Source: Polaribacter sp.
Lineage (GTDB): Bacteria; Bacteroidota; Bacteroidia; Flavobacteriales; Flavobacteriaceae
Length of the DNA: 17,824 bases
Assembly: GCA_030731695.1 (NCBI GenBank)
Contig: JANQTK010000093.1
Coordinates: 1-17,824 of the forward strand
Reading direction: 5' to 3'
The translations under genes and the position numbers were made by a program. The notes under the pieces are model-generated. The model did not search any database. It worked only from the letters and a program-made list of their open reading frames with translations, and had not been told where the DNA came from. Within the stretch, counting starts at the first letter, position 1. Each line of letters opens with the position of its first letter. Below, one piece after another: positions 1 through 6,906 of the stretch.

Positions 1-225
1 ACTCTAATCATTAATCAACCACAAGTAGCTATTTTGGCTTTGGGTGCGATTAGAAGAATGCCTACTGTTATTGAAACTCCTGATGGTGATTTTATTGGCA
101 TCAGACAAAAAATGTTTGTGTCACATTCGTATGATCACAGATTAGTGAATGGTGCTTTGGGTGGAATGTTTATCAGTACTTTAAAAGATATTTTAGAATC
201 TTGGGATGTGAATCAGGATTTTTAA
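1..225 (+). CDS. 2-oxoacid dehydrogenase E2 acyltransferase, C-terminal fragment (5' end outside window)
   Basis: This is the last 74 residues of a dihydrolipoamide acyltransferase (E2), open in frame 1 from base 1, so the gene begins upstream of the window. E2 moves an acyl group from lipoyl-lysine to CoA. The catalytic motif is visible as SYDHRLVNGALGG, with His and Arg kept; the usual DHRxxDG aspartate position is Asn. The segment INQPQVAILALGAIRR before it is typical of the acetyltransferase core. It differs from the pyruvate dehydrogenase E2 at 3406-5037, so it belongs to another complex. A branched-chain 2-oxoacid dehydrogenase is my best guess, but substrate cannot be read from this fragment. 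It is followed by a clear terminator. Confidence 0.88.
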   Translation, partial: TLIINQPQVAILALGAIRRMPTVIETPDGDFIGIRQKMFVSHSYDHRLVNGALGGMFISTLKDILESWDVNQDF

Positions 226-250
226 AAGATACTATTTTTATAAAATGATA

Positions 251-279
251 AAACGCTTGGATTTTCCAAGCGTTTTTTT
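251..279 (+). terminator. Rho-independent terminator of the E2 gene
   Basis: A perfect 10-bp stem (AAACGCTTGG with CCAAGCGTTT) around a 5-nt loop, followed by a T run, lies 26 bp after the E2 stop codon. On the minus strand the same hairpin is followed only by TTTTATCATTTT, so it may also stop the leftward fic transcript, less strongly. Confidence 0.85.
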
Positions 280-313
280 GAATAGGTGTAAAATTTTTAA
301 TTCATCTAATTTT

Positions 314-1429
314 TTATACTCGAACTAGTTTTAATAATGGTTCAAAAGAGTATAATGCAGGTCTTCTACCAGAAGATTCCTCTATTGTTCTTAGTAGTTC
401 TTTATCTAATAATATTCTAGTAAATCTAGCTGCTGTTGGTCCTGGTATTCCACTCTTTGAAGTGAATCTGTTGTTTCTAAAAATTGGGTTTGTAAAAATA
501 TAATCCAACGCATTAACACTCCATTTTGATGATAAAGTGTCTGAAAACACTGGTTTCATTTCTTCATATAAACTCTTTATACTTTCCGCAATTTCTAAAT
601 TTCGAATTGCTTGTTTTTCTATTGCATTTAAAAAGAAGATACACCATGATTCCCAATTATTATTTTGTGACACATTTCTCATAGTATCAATATATTTGTC
701 TTTATGTTCTTCCATATAACCACTTATATAAAAATGAGGTTCTGAGATTGCTCCTGAAGACCATAAAAGTAGCGTAATTAGCATGCGCCCAATTCTTCCA
801 TTTCCATCTTGAAAAGGATGAAGTGCTTCAAATTCGAGATGCATTAAAGCAGTTTTTATCAAAATCGGGTCTGAACTTTCGTTAATATATGTAAATAACT
901 GTTCTAATCCGTCATTCAATTTTTCTGGGCTTATAGGTGTAAATAATACTTTCTGTTTTATTTTATCCGCTAAATAGTTTTGTTCAGTTTTGTATTTCCC
1001 TGGTGATTTTTGAGCTCCTCTTCCAAAGGAAAGTAGTTGTTGATGTAATGTTTTAATTAAGTGTTGAGATAATGGATAACCATCCTTCATTGCTTTTTGG
1101 GCATTTAAAAGCGCTCTTTGATATAAAATTGTTTCAAAAACTTCAGAGCGAACATTTTTTGCTTCTTCAGTATCATTTTCGCTATCGGCTTCAAACTTCA
1201 GTATTTCATCCATTGTACTTATTGTTCCCTCCATTCTTGATGAAATCACTGCTTCTTGATTTCTTAAAGGAGCCAATAAAATTTCACTATTATGCATGTT
1301 TTTAAGCATTTGGTCATATCGTGCTAATGCGTCTGTTGCCTTTAACAATGAATGGACAATTATCCCATAATTTAAATTTTTGGGAGGAAATTTGTCATAA
1401 TGGTAGTGTACAGAATTTTTAAAATCCAT
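314..1429 (-). CDS. Fic family protein (class II, with own inhibitory helix and C-terminal winged helix)
   Basis: Fic enzymes usually transfer AMP from ATP to hydroxyl side chains of target proteins. The 371-residue protein shows the full catalytic motif HPFQDGNGRIGR at residues 204-215 (catalytic His204, phosphate-binding GNGR). An upstream SSRMEG at 63-68 fits the class II inhibitory motif (S/T)xxxE(G/N); in known Fic proteins its Glu, here Glu67, blocks productive ATP binding, so the enzyme should be self-inhibited. Residues 1-95 resemble the Fic N-terminal domain. Residues about 295-365 look like a winged helix (GPTAARFTRILLDKELL, then GRRPALYSF), suggesting DNA binding and autoregulation. 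No separate antitoxin gene lies beside it. The gene stands alone between two rightward genes, behind an unusual repeat-rich upstream region. Target is unknown. Confidence 0.92.
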   Translation of the reverse strand: MDFKNSVHYHYDKFPPKNLNYGIIVHSLLKATDALARYDQMLKNMHNSEILLAPLRNQEAVISSRMEGTISTMDEILKFEADSENDTEEAKNVRSEVFETILYQRALLNAQKAMKDGYPLSQHLIKTLHQQLLSFGRGAQKSPGKYKTEQNYLADKIKQKVLFTPISPEKLNDGLEQLFTYINESSDPILIKTALMHLEFEALHPFQDGNGRIGRMLITLLLWSSGAISEPHFYISGYMEEHKDKYIDTMRNVSQNNNWESWCIFFLNAIEKQAIRNLEIAESIKSLYEEMKPVFSDTLSSKWSVNALDYIFTNPIFRNNRFTSKSGIPGPTAARFTRILLDKELLRTIEESSGRRPALYSFEPLLKLVRV

Positions 1430-1439
1430 AATATCTAAT

Positions 1440-1615
1440 TTTGATGTAAATATATTGTAAAATATTTACACAAAATGAATTTGATGTTAAAATATTGCAA
1501 TATATGATAATCAAATGTTTTTGATATACATCAATTAACGTCAAAGTAGTTTGACAATCATATTTTTAAAAAAGTGATAATCAAATGTTTTTGATGTATA
1601 TAAATTTACATCAAA
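1440..1615. promoter_or_regulatory. Candidate operator array upstream of fic
   Basis: Two 26-bp inverted repeats share one architecture, 9-bp perfect arms with an 8-bp spacer: TGTAAATAT/ATATTTACA at 1445-1470 and TTTGATGTA/TACATCAAA at 1590-1615. TTTGATGT or a one-base variant starts at 1440, 1480, 1520 and 1590. A 12-bp palindrome ATATTGCAATAT lies at 1492-1503. This density just upstream of a gene with a predicted winged helix suggests operators, possibly bound by Fic itself. That binding is inference. Confidence 0.45.
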
Positions 1616-1664
1616 GTAGTTAGACGTGAATATTTATTAAAAAGTGATAGTTAATTGATTTAAG
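1505..1664. repeat. 70-bp direct tandem repeat, two full copies plus a decayed third
   Basis: Copies start at 1505 and 1575, and the first 21 bases of each are identical. By my hand alignment about 58 of 70 positions match without gaps. A weaker third start (TGATAGTTAATTGATTTAAG) lies exactly one period on, at 1645. Each copy carries a TTTGAT half-site facing a TCAAA half-site followed by GTAGTT. The sequence is non-coding. Confidence 0.8.
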
Positions 1665-1814
1665 GTGCAAAACCGCTATCGGGTTATGAAGTTCGCATAT
1701 TTCATCCAAAAAACCAATAGGAAAAATCCCCATTTTATTTTTTGCAATACAATCTTCAATTCAACTCCCTTTTTTGTACTTTCACAACCGCTTTTTTAAA
1801 TCCACTCTAGCAAA

Positions 1815-2504
1815 ATGAAATCAACTCATTTTTTTACCATTTTCTTTTTGGGTATTTTTTCTTTCAGTTATTCGCAATTGAAAACGATTACTAACGAAAC
1901 AACGTATCCTTTTTGGATTCAAGTTCCAGAAACTGAAAAAACGGAGAAACAACCCATTTTGATATTTCTGCATGGAAGAAGTCTTTCAGGTACAGATTTG
2001 AATCGAGTAAAAAGATATGGAGTGCTTAAAGCCATGGAAAAAGGACGAAAAATTCCTGCTATTGTAGTGGCTCCTCAATTGGCAAAAGGAAGTTGGAATC
2101 CTGATAAAGTTTTGGAAATCTTAGAATATGTTCAAAAAAACTATAATACGGATGCAGCTCGAATTTATGTTTGTGGAATGAGTTTGGGAGGTTATGGAAC
2201 ACTTCATTTTGCTGGAAAATATGCAGATAAAATTACAGCAGCTGTTGCTATTTGTGGTGGTGGAAATGTAAAAGATGGGTGTACTTTAGCCACAATTCCA
2301 CTTTGGATTCAACATGGAGATAAAGATTTTGTGGTTCCTATTTCTGAATCTAAAAAAGTGGTGGATGCTATTCAAAAATGTGATAAAAATGCAAAAGTTA
2401 CTTTTACAATCATAGAAGGAGGCAATCATGGAAGTGTTGAGCGTCTTTTTCATCAAGATGCTTTGTATGATTGGTTATTTGAACAAAAAAGACAAAAACT
2501 TTAA
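1815..2504 (+). CDS. Secreted alpha/beta hydrolase (esterase, dienelactone-hydrolase or depolymerase-like)
   Basis: A 229-residue hydrolase with an N-terminal signal peptide (about residues 1-20, ending FSYSQ), so probably periplasmic or exported. The fold markers are in order: an oxyanion-loop FLHGRSLSG at 51-59, nucleophile elbow CGMSLGGYG at 120-128 (Ser123), acid-bearing HGDKDFVVP at 167-175 (probably Asp171) and GGNHG at 202-206 (His205). The sequence resembles compact esterases and phospholipase/carboxylesterase or LpqC-like depolymerases. It is complete and has no lid insertion. The ATG at 1815 is chosen because it gives an intact signal peptide. The substrate cannot be predicted; no polysaccharide or lipid genes lie beside it. 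Confidence 0.87.
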   Translation: MKSTHFFTIFFLGIFSFSYSQLKTITNETTYPFWIQVPETEKTEKQPILIFLHGRSLSGTDLNRVKRYGVLKAMEKGRKIPAIVVAPQLAKGSWNPDKVLEILEYVQKNYNTDAARIYVCGMSLGGYGTLHFAGKYADKITAAVAICGGGNVKDGCTLATIPLWIQHGDKDFVVPISESKKVVDAIQKCDKNAKVTFTIIEGGNHGSVERLFHQDALYDWLFEQKRQKL

Positions 2505-2568
2505 ATTTCAGGCCAAGTTTTTTTTATTATTCCTTTCAATGAAGGGATGAATTTTCCCCATTAAAATA

Positions 2569-2576
2569 TATATTTG
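2569..2576 (+). promoter_or_regulatory. -7 promoter box of the DUF6263 gene
   Basis: TATATTTG is a perfect match to the Bacteroidota -7 consensus TAnnTTTG, 21 bp before the ATG at 2598. I see no clear TTG at the -33 position. Confidence 0.5.
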
Positions 2577-2597
2577 TAAAAATTAAATTTAAAAAAG

Positions 2598-3329
2598 ATG
2601 AAAAGAATTATTACCTTATTATTTGTATTTGCCTCATTGTGTTTACAAGCACAAAAATCTGTTTTGTTAAGAACTAATTACAATTCTGGTGACAAGTATG
2701 TGGTTATTGTTGAAACAATAAATAACATGGGCGCGCAGGGAGGAGTGAATATGAAAATGACTACAAACATGTTTATTGCTAATGTGAATACTGATACAAT
2801 TTCAGTGGAGTCAAAAATTTCAAATATGTCTATGGACATGCTTCAAGGTGGAATGACTATGAGTTATGATTCATCTGCCAAAGAAGAAGATTTAGAGCCA
2901 ATGGGTAAAATGATGAAGCAACAACTTGATCCAATGCTGAAAGCGATTATTTATACTAAAATGAATAAACAAGGGGAGTTGTTATCTACAAGAGTGGAAC
3001 CTGCTTTTCAAGGAATGGATCAGTTTAATAAATCAGGGAGTATAATTTTTCCGAAAGAAAAGGTTTCTGTGGGTTCAACTTGGTCAAATGAAACTGAAGA
3101 TCAAGGAATGAAAATGGTTACAAATTATATGGTATCAAAAATAGAAAATGATACTGTATTTTTGGATATTACAGGAACAGTAAGCGGTTTAGGTGAGGGC
3201 ACTATTAATGGAATGGCTGAGATTGATAGTAAAAAAGGGTTATCTAAAAAATCTGAAATTAATATGACAATTTCAGTTCAAGGAAATGAAATGAAAATTT
3301 CAACGAAAACAACAATGGAAAAAGTATAA
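2598..3329 (+). CDS. Secreted DUF6263-like protein, methionine-rich
   Basis: This 243-residue protein begins with a clear signal peptide (MKRIITLLFVFASLCLQAQ), so it is exported. The mature part begins with the LLRTNYNSGDKY pattern that I associate with DUF6263, a family of unknown function common in Bacteroidota. It appears to be all-beta, with alternating strands such as TVFLDITGTV and KISTKTTM and no transmembrane segment. It is rich in methionine, 23 of 243 residues by my count, clustered around residues 44-115. No catalytic motif is visible. It lies 93 bp after the hydrolase gene with its own -7 box, so it is probably transcribed separately, and it ends at a strong bidirectional terminator. 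Confidence 0.72.
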   Translation: MKRIITLLFVFASLCLQAQKSVLLRTNYNSGDKYVVIVETINNMGAQGGVNMKMTTNMFIANVNTDTISVESKISNMSMDMLQGGMTMSYDSSAKEEDLEPMGKMMKQQLDPMLKAIIYTKMNKQGELLSTRVEPAFQGMDQFNKSGSIIFPKEKVSVGSTWSNETEDQGMKMVTNYMVSKIENDTVFLDITGTVSGLGEGTINGMAEIDSKKGLSKKSEINMTISVQGNEMKISTKTTMEKV

Positions 3330-3344
3330 TAATCATATTAATCA

Positions 3345-3386
3345 ACAAAAAAGCTCGATTTGAAATTTCAAATCGAGCTTTTTTTA
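3345..3386. terminator. Bidirectional terminator between DUF6263 and pyruvate dehydrogenase E2 genes
   Basis: Positions 3351-3380 form a perfect 30-bp palindrome (arms beginning AAGCTCGATTTGAAA). It is flanked by an A run on the left and a T run on the right, so the hairpin is followed by U residues on both strands. It separates the 3' ends of two convergent genes. Confidence 0.9.
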
Positions 3387-3405
3387 TTGTAAATATTTTG
3401 GAAAA

Positions 3406-5037
3406 CTATGCCAACATGGTCACAGGATTCTCAATAAATGTTTTTAATGTTTGTAAAAATTGAGCTCCAACTGCGCCATCAACAGTTCTGTGGTCACAAG
3501 TTAATGTCAATTTCATGGTGTTTCCAACCACAATTTGTCCGTTTTTAACCACTGGTTTTTCAACAATGGCACCTACAGATAAAATAGCTGAATTTGGCTG
3601 ATTGATAATTGATGTAAAATTATCAATACCAAACATTCCCAAGTTAGAAACCGTAAACGTGCTTCCTTGCATTTCTGCTGGCGCTATTTTTTTGTTTCTA
3701 GCTTTTCCTGCTAAATCTCTTACAGCTGCTCCAATTTGAGTTAAACTCAACATATTGGTATGTTTAATTACTGGTACTAACAAACCATCTTCAACAGCCA
3801 CAGCAACACCTACGTGAATGTGTTTGTGATAGACAGTATTATTGTCTGTCCAAGAAGTATTTACTTGTGGATGTTTTTGTAACGCCATTGCACAAGCTTT
3901 TACAACCATATCATTAAAAGATACTTTGGTATCTGGAATTTCATTGATTACTGAACGTGAAGCCATGGCATTGTCCATATCAACTTCAATATTTAAACTG
4001 AAATCAGGTGCAGAGAACTTAGAGTTTCCTAACGATTTTGCAATTGCTTTACGCATTTGAGAGTTCTTCACTTCTTCAGAACTTTCTTCGCCATTGGCAA
4101 CAAAATTCATCACTGGTGCAGCAGCTTTTTCTTGTTTTACAACTTCAGCAGGTTTCGCAGCAGGTGTATAATTTTCAATATCTTTTTTGATGATTCTCCC
4201 ATTTTCTCCAGAACCATTTACATCAGATAAATTAATTCCTTTGTCAGAAGCGATTTTTTTAGCCAAAGGCGATGCAAAAATACGTCCGTTTGAAGTATTA
4301 GAAGTTGAATGTGTACTTTCCGATTTTGAAACTTCTACTTCTTTTTCTACTGTTTTTTCTTCCGTTTTTTCTGATGTTGCAGCTGAACTAGCAGTAATAT
4401 TTCCAGAAATAATTGCAGAAACATCTGTTCCAGCAGGACCAATAATGGCTAATAAGCTATCAACAGGCGTAGTTTCACCTTCTTGAACACCAATGTGTAG
4501 TAGGGTTCCTTCATAAAAAGATTCGAACTCCATGGTTGCTTTGTCAGTTTCAATTTCAGCTAAAATATCACCTTCTTCAACGTTATCACCCACTTTTTTA
4601 AGCCATGAAGCCACAGTTCCATCTGTCATGGTATCACTCAAACGTGGCATGGTAATCACTTGAACTCCCTCAGGAATTGCAGCTGTTTTAGCTGGTGTTT
4701 TTTCAGCAACTTCTGTAGTTGGTTCCGCTTTAGGCGCTTCAGCAACTTCTTTTTTTGGAGCTTCTGTTTTTCCACTTAACAGCGCAGAAATGTCTTCACC
4801 TTCTTCACCAATAATGGCTAATAATTGATCAACAGGAGAGGTTTCGCCCTCTTGTATACCAATATGTAACAACGTTCCTTCATGGAAAGATTCAAATTCC
4901 ATGGTTGCTTTGTCTGTTTCGATTTCGGCTAAAATATCACCTTCTTCAACTTTGTCTCCCACTTTTTTTAACCATTTTGCAACAACACCTTCTTCCATGG
5001 TGTCACTCAATCTGGGCATATTTATAACTGTAGCCAT
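3406..5037 (-). CDS. pdhC: Pyruvate dehydrogenase complex E2, dihydrolipoamide acetyltransferase
   Basis: This protein transfers acetyl groups from lipoyl-lysine to CoA and forms the core of the pyruvate dehydrogenase complex. The 543 residues show, in order, two lipoyl domains (about 1-80 and 126-203) with the modified lysines in ETDKATM at Lys43 and Lys166. Each is followed by an Ala/Pro/Glu/Thr/Ser-rich flexible linker. Next come a peripheral-subunit-binding domain (about 253-290, FASPLAKKIASDKGI) and the catalytic domain, with CDHRTVDG at 514-521 (His516, Asp520). Length and order match two-lipoyl E2 enzymes. The start lies 3 bp after the E1 alpha stop codon, so the two genes are cotranscribed. 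No E1 beta or E3 gene is present here. Confidence 0.96.
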   Translation of the reverse strand: MATVINMPRLSDTMEEGVVAKWLKKVGDKVEEGDILAEIETDKATMEFESFHEGTLLHIGIQEGETSPVDQLLAIIGEEGEDISALLSGKTEAPKKEVAEAPKAEPTTEVAEKTPAKTAAIPEGVQVITMPRLSDTMTDGTVASWLKKVGDNVEEGDILAEIETDKATMEFESFYEGTLLHIGVQEGETTPVDSLLAIIGPAGTDVSAIISGNITASSAATSEKTEEKTVEKEVEVSKSESTHSTSNTSNGRIFASPLAKKIASDKGINLSDVNGSGENGRIIKKDIENYTPAAKPAEVVKQEKAAAPVMNFVANGEESSEEVKNSQMRKAIAKSLGNSKFSAPDFSLNIEVDMDNAMASRSVINEIPDTKVSFNDMVVKACAMALQKHPQVNTSWTDNNTVYHKHIHVGVAVAVEDGLLVPVIKHTNMLSLTQIGAAVRDLAGKARNKKIAPAEMQGSTFTVSNLGMFGIDNFTSIINQPNSAILSVGAIVEKPVVKNGQIVVGNTMKLTLTCDHRTVDGAVGAQFLQTLKTFIENPVTMLA

Positions 5038-5040
5038 ATC

Positions 5041-6030
5041 TTAACTTATAAAAGGATAATTTTCTTGTTCATACACCATATCATACATTTGTTGTATTTC
5101 AGGATATGGAGATTCTTCAGCAAACTTTTCACATTCAGCAACCATATCTTTCACTTGCTTATCAATTGCAGCAATTTCTTCGTCAGTTGCGTATTTATTT
5201 TCAATAATCACATCCAAAATTTGTGTGATAGGATCTATTTTTTTGTACTCTTCAACTTCGTCTTTTGTTCTATAATGTTGTGCATCAGACATTGAATGAC
5301 CTCTATATCTGTAGGTTTTCATTTCTAAAAAAGTAGGTCCATCACCGCGTCTTGCTCTTTGAATAGCTTCATCAACAGCTTCAGCAACTTTTATTGGATT
5401 CATTGCATCTACAGGCCCACAAGGCATTTCATAACCCAAACCAAGTTTCCAAATATCACCATGGTTTGCAGTTCTTTCCACAGAAGTTCCCATAGCATAT
5501 CCATTATTTTCACAAATAAAAATAACAGGTAATTTCCATAACATGGCTAAGTTAAAAGCCTCATGAAGAGAGCCTTGTCTTGCGGCTCCATCACCAAAAC
5601 AAGTTAAAGTTACTGCATCGCTTCCTTTGTATTTGTCTGCAAAAGCAAGTCCAGCACCTAACGGAATTTGACCACCAACAATTCCATGACCACCATAAAA
5701 ACCAAATTCTTTTGAAAAAATATGCATTGAACCACCCATTCCTTTGGATGTTCCTGTTACTTTTCCATACAATTCAGCCATTACTTTTTTAGGATCTTCA
5801 CCCATTCCAATCGGTTGAACATGATTTCTGTAAGCAGTAATCATCTTGTCTTTTGACAAATCCATAGCATGCAATGCGCCTGCTAAAATAGCTTCTTGAC
5901 CATTGTATAAATGCAAGAAACCTCTTACTTTTTGTTGGATGTAAACTGAAGCTAATTTATCTTCGAATTTGCGCCAAAAAAGCATGTCTTTGTACCAATC
6001 TAAATAGGTTTGTTTGGTGATTTTTTTCAT
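5041..6030 (-). CDS. pdhA: Pyruvate dehydrogenase E1 component, alpha subunit
   Basis: E1 alpha binds thiamine diphosphate together with E1 beta and decarboxylates pyruvate, passing the acetyl unit to the lipoyl arms of E2. The 329-residue protein has the thiamine diphosphate and magnesium motif beginning GDG at 146-148 and ending NN at 175-176. It also has the active-site loop YRYRGHSMSD at 240-249, which corresponds to the phosphorylation-loop region of mitochondrial E1 alpha. The N-terminal region FLHLYNGQEAI and the MHIFSKEFGFYGGHGIVGG segment are typical of the subunit. It is first in a two-gene operon with E2. The E1 beta partner must be encoded elsewhere, a split arrangement common in Flavobacteriaceae from memory. 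Confidence 0.96.
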   Translation of the reverse strand: MKKITKQTYLDWYKDMLFWRKFEDKLASVYIQQKVRGFLHLYNGQEAILAGALHAMDLSKDKMITAYRNHVQPIGMGEDPKKVMAELYGKVTGTSKGMGGSMHIFSKEFGFYGGHGIVGGQIPLGAGLAFADKYKGSDAVTLTCFGDGAARQGSLHEAFNLAMLWKLPVIFICENNGYAMGTSVERTANHGDIWKLGLGYEMPCGPVDAMNPIKVAEAVDEAIQRARRGDGPTFLEMKTYRYRGHSMSDAQHYRTKDEVEEYKKIDPITQILDVIIENKYATDEEIAAIDKQVKDMVAECEKFAEESPYPEIQQMYDMVYEQENYPFIS

Positions 6031-6087
6031 TCTTAATATTGTTGAAAATAGTGTAAATTAAAAAATAGTATTTTTAAAATCGAATTA

Positions 6088-6095
6088 CAAAAATA
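6088..6095 (-). promoter_or_regulatory. -7 promoter box of the pdhA-pdhC operon
   Basis: On the minus strand this reads TATTTTTG, a perfect TAnnTTTG match, 57 bp upstream of the pdhA ATG. It predicts an untranslated leader of roughly 50 nt. I see no well-spaced TTG at -33. Confidence 0.45.
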
Positions 6096-6161
6096 GCGGT
6101 TTTATAAACAATAAAAAAACTTGATTTTGGGATTTTTCTCGCAAACGATTTCGATGGATTT

Positions 6162-6833
6162 TTATTTGTCTTTTGCGATGATTAACGTTGCTTTTGCTCC
6201 CGTTGCTAAATTCCATTCGTTTGAAGAAATCAGCATTCCTGCATCGTTGAAAACTTTAAAAGCGGCAGTATTTGGACCAGAAGTCCCTTGATTCAACGCT
6301 AAAATATGAATTTTGTTGATACCAACCTCTAACGGAATATTGAATTTTTGCCAACTTTCTTGCAATAAAATGTTGTAAATAACAGGAATATCGTTTACAA
6401 AAATGGTAACTCTATCCCCATCAGGATATTGATAATCTCTGCAAATAATGTTTACACTTTGAGATGTGGTTCTAAAACTTCCTAAATCTTGGTCGATTTT
6501 TGGGATGATATACTGACCATTTATTTTTTGGAATGATTTTAAAAAACGCTCCTCATTCAATTTTGCTTGGGTTAAAATTCCCTTTTTGCTGAGGTCTTCG
6601 TCTTGTTGTTTTTTGAGTTTTTCTTGTTCTTTTTCATATGCTTTTTTAAATCCGTTTTCACCATTTAATTCAATAGCTTCAGGTTTTTTAACTTCTTTAG
6701 AATTGTTTAAAATGACTACTTTTTTCTTTTCCCCTGATTCATTTCCATTTTTTCCATCCACTTGTGAAAATGTCAATGATGTAACAAATAAAAATAGTAA
6801 AATCGTTATAAATCTGAAAAATGATTGTGTCAT
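6162..6833 (-). CDS. Secreted protein of unknown function
   Basis: I do not recognise this 223-residue protein. Residues 1-23 are a signal peptide (FRFITILLFLFVTSLTFSQ). Next comes a polar linker with NGKNGNESG and a charged, probably helical stretch at 62-82 (KKAYEKEQEKLKKQQDED). The C-terminal part from about 108 to 221 is beta-rich (VTIFVNDIPVIYNILL, KIHILALNQGTSGPNTAAF) and resembles a small beta-sandwich that may bind a partner or ligand; there is no cysteine pair or catalytic motif. The frame is open upstream to a TTG at 6860, but that codon lies inside the -7 promoter box. I therefore choose the ATG at 6833, which starts directly at the signal peptide. Confidence 0.72.
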   Translation of the reverse strand: MTQSFFRFITILLFLFVTSLTFSQVDGKNGNESGEKKKVVILNNSKEVKKPEAIELNGENGFKKAYEKEQEKLKKQQDEDLSKKGILTQAKLNEERFLKSFQKINGQYIIPKIDQDLGSFRTTSQSVNIICRDYQYPDGDRVTIFVNDIPVIYNILLQESWQKFNIPLEVGINKIHILALNQGTSGPNTAAFKVFNDAGMLISSNEWNLATGAKATLIIAKDK

Positions 6834-6857
6834 AAGGAATTGTTTCTCAATGAAACA

Positions 6858-6865
6858 CAAAAATA
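6858..6865 (-). promoter_or_regulatory. -7 promoter box of the secreted-protein gene
   Basis: It reads TATTTTTG on the minus strand, 24 bp before the ATG at 6833. It overlaps the possible TTG start at 6858-6860, so transcription would begin downstream of that TTG. This is my reason for rejecting the longer reading frame. Confidence 0.5.
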
Positions 6866-6906
6866 ATGCCTAATTTTTAAGACTAAGTTTAAATACTGTT
6901 AAAACT

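Larger units (their letters stand above)
1430..1814. other. 385-bp gap between divergent fic and hydrolase genes
   Basis: The fic-proximal half is very AT-rich and holds the palindromes and the 70-bp tandem repeat described separately. From about 1664 composition changes: an 18-codon stretch reads like protein (GAKPLSGYEVRIFHPKNQ) between stop codons at 1661-1663 and 1718-1720 and may be a gene remnant. The hydrolase-proximal end has TACTTTCA at 1777-1784, one base from the TAnnTTTG promoter box, which may drive the gene at 1815. I found no perfect -7 box for fic. Confidence 0.6.

Noticed and set aside
314..1429. Fic as half of a classical toxin-antitoxin pair
   Set aside because: No small antitoxin gene lies next to it on either strand. 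The inhibitory motif is inside the Fic protein itself.
1505..1664. Possible CRISPR array
   Set aside because: There are only two adjacent 70-bp units with no unique spacers and no cas genes nearby. This is tandem duplication.
4187..4486. A 99-codon plus-strand frame opposite pdhC
   Set aside because: It lies entirely inside the E2 gene, shows no protein-family character and has no promoter.
6834..6860. N-terminal extension of the secreted protein from a TTG codon at 6860
   Set aside because: The TTG is part of the predicted -7 box, so it would not be transcribed. The ATG at 6833 starts directly at the signal peptide.
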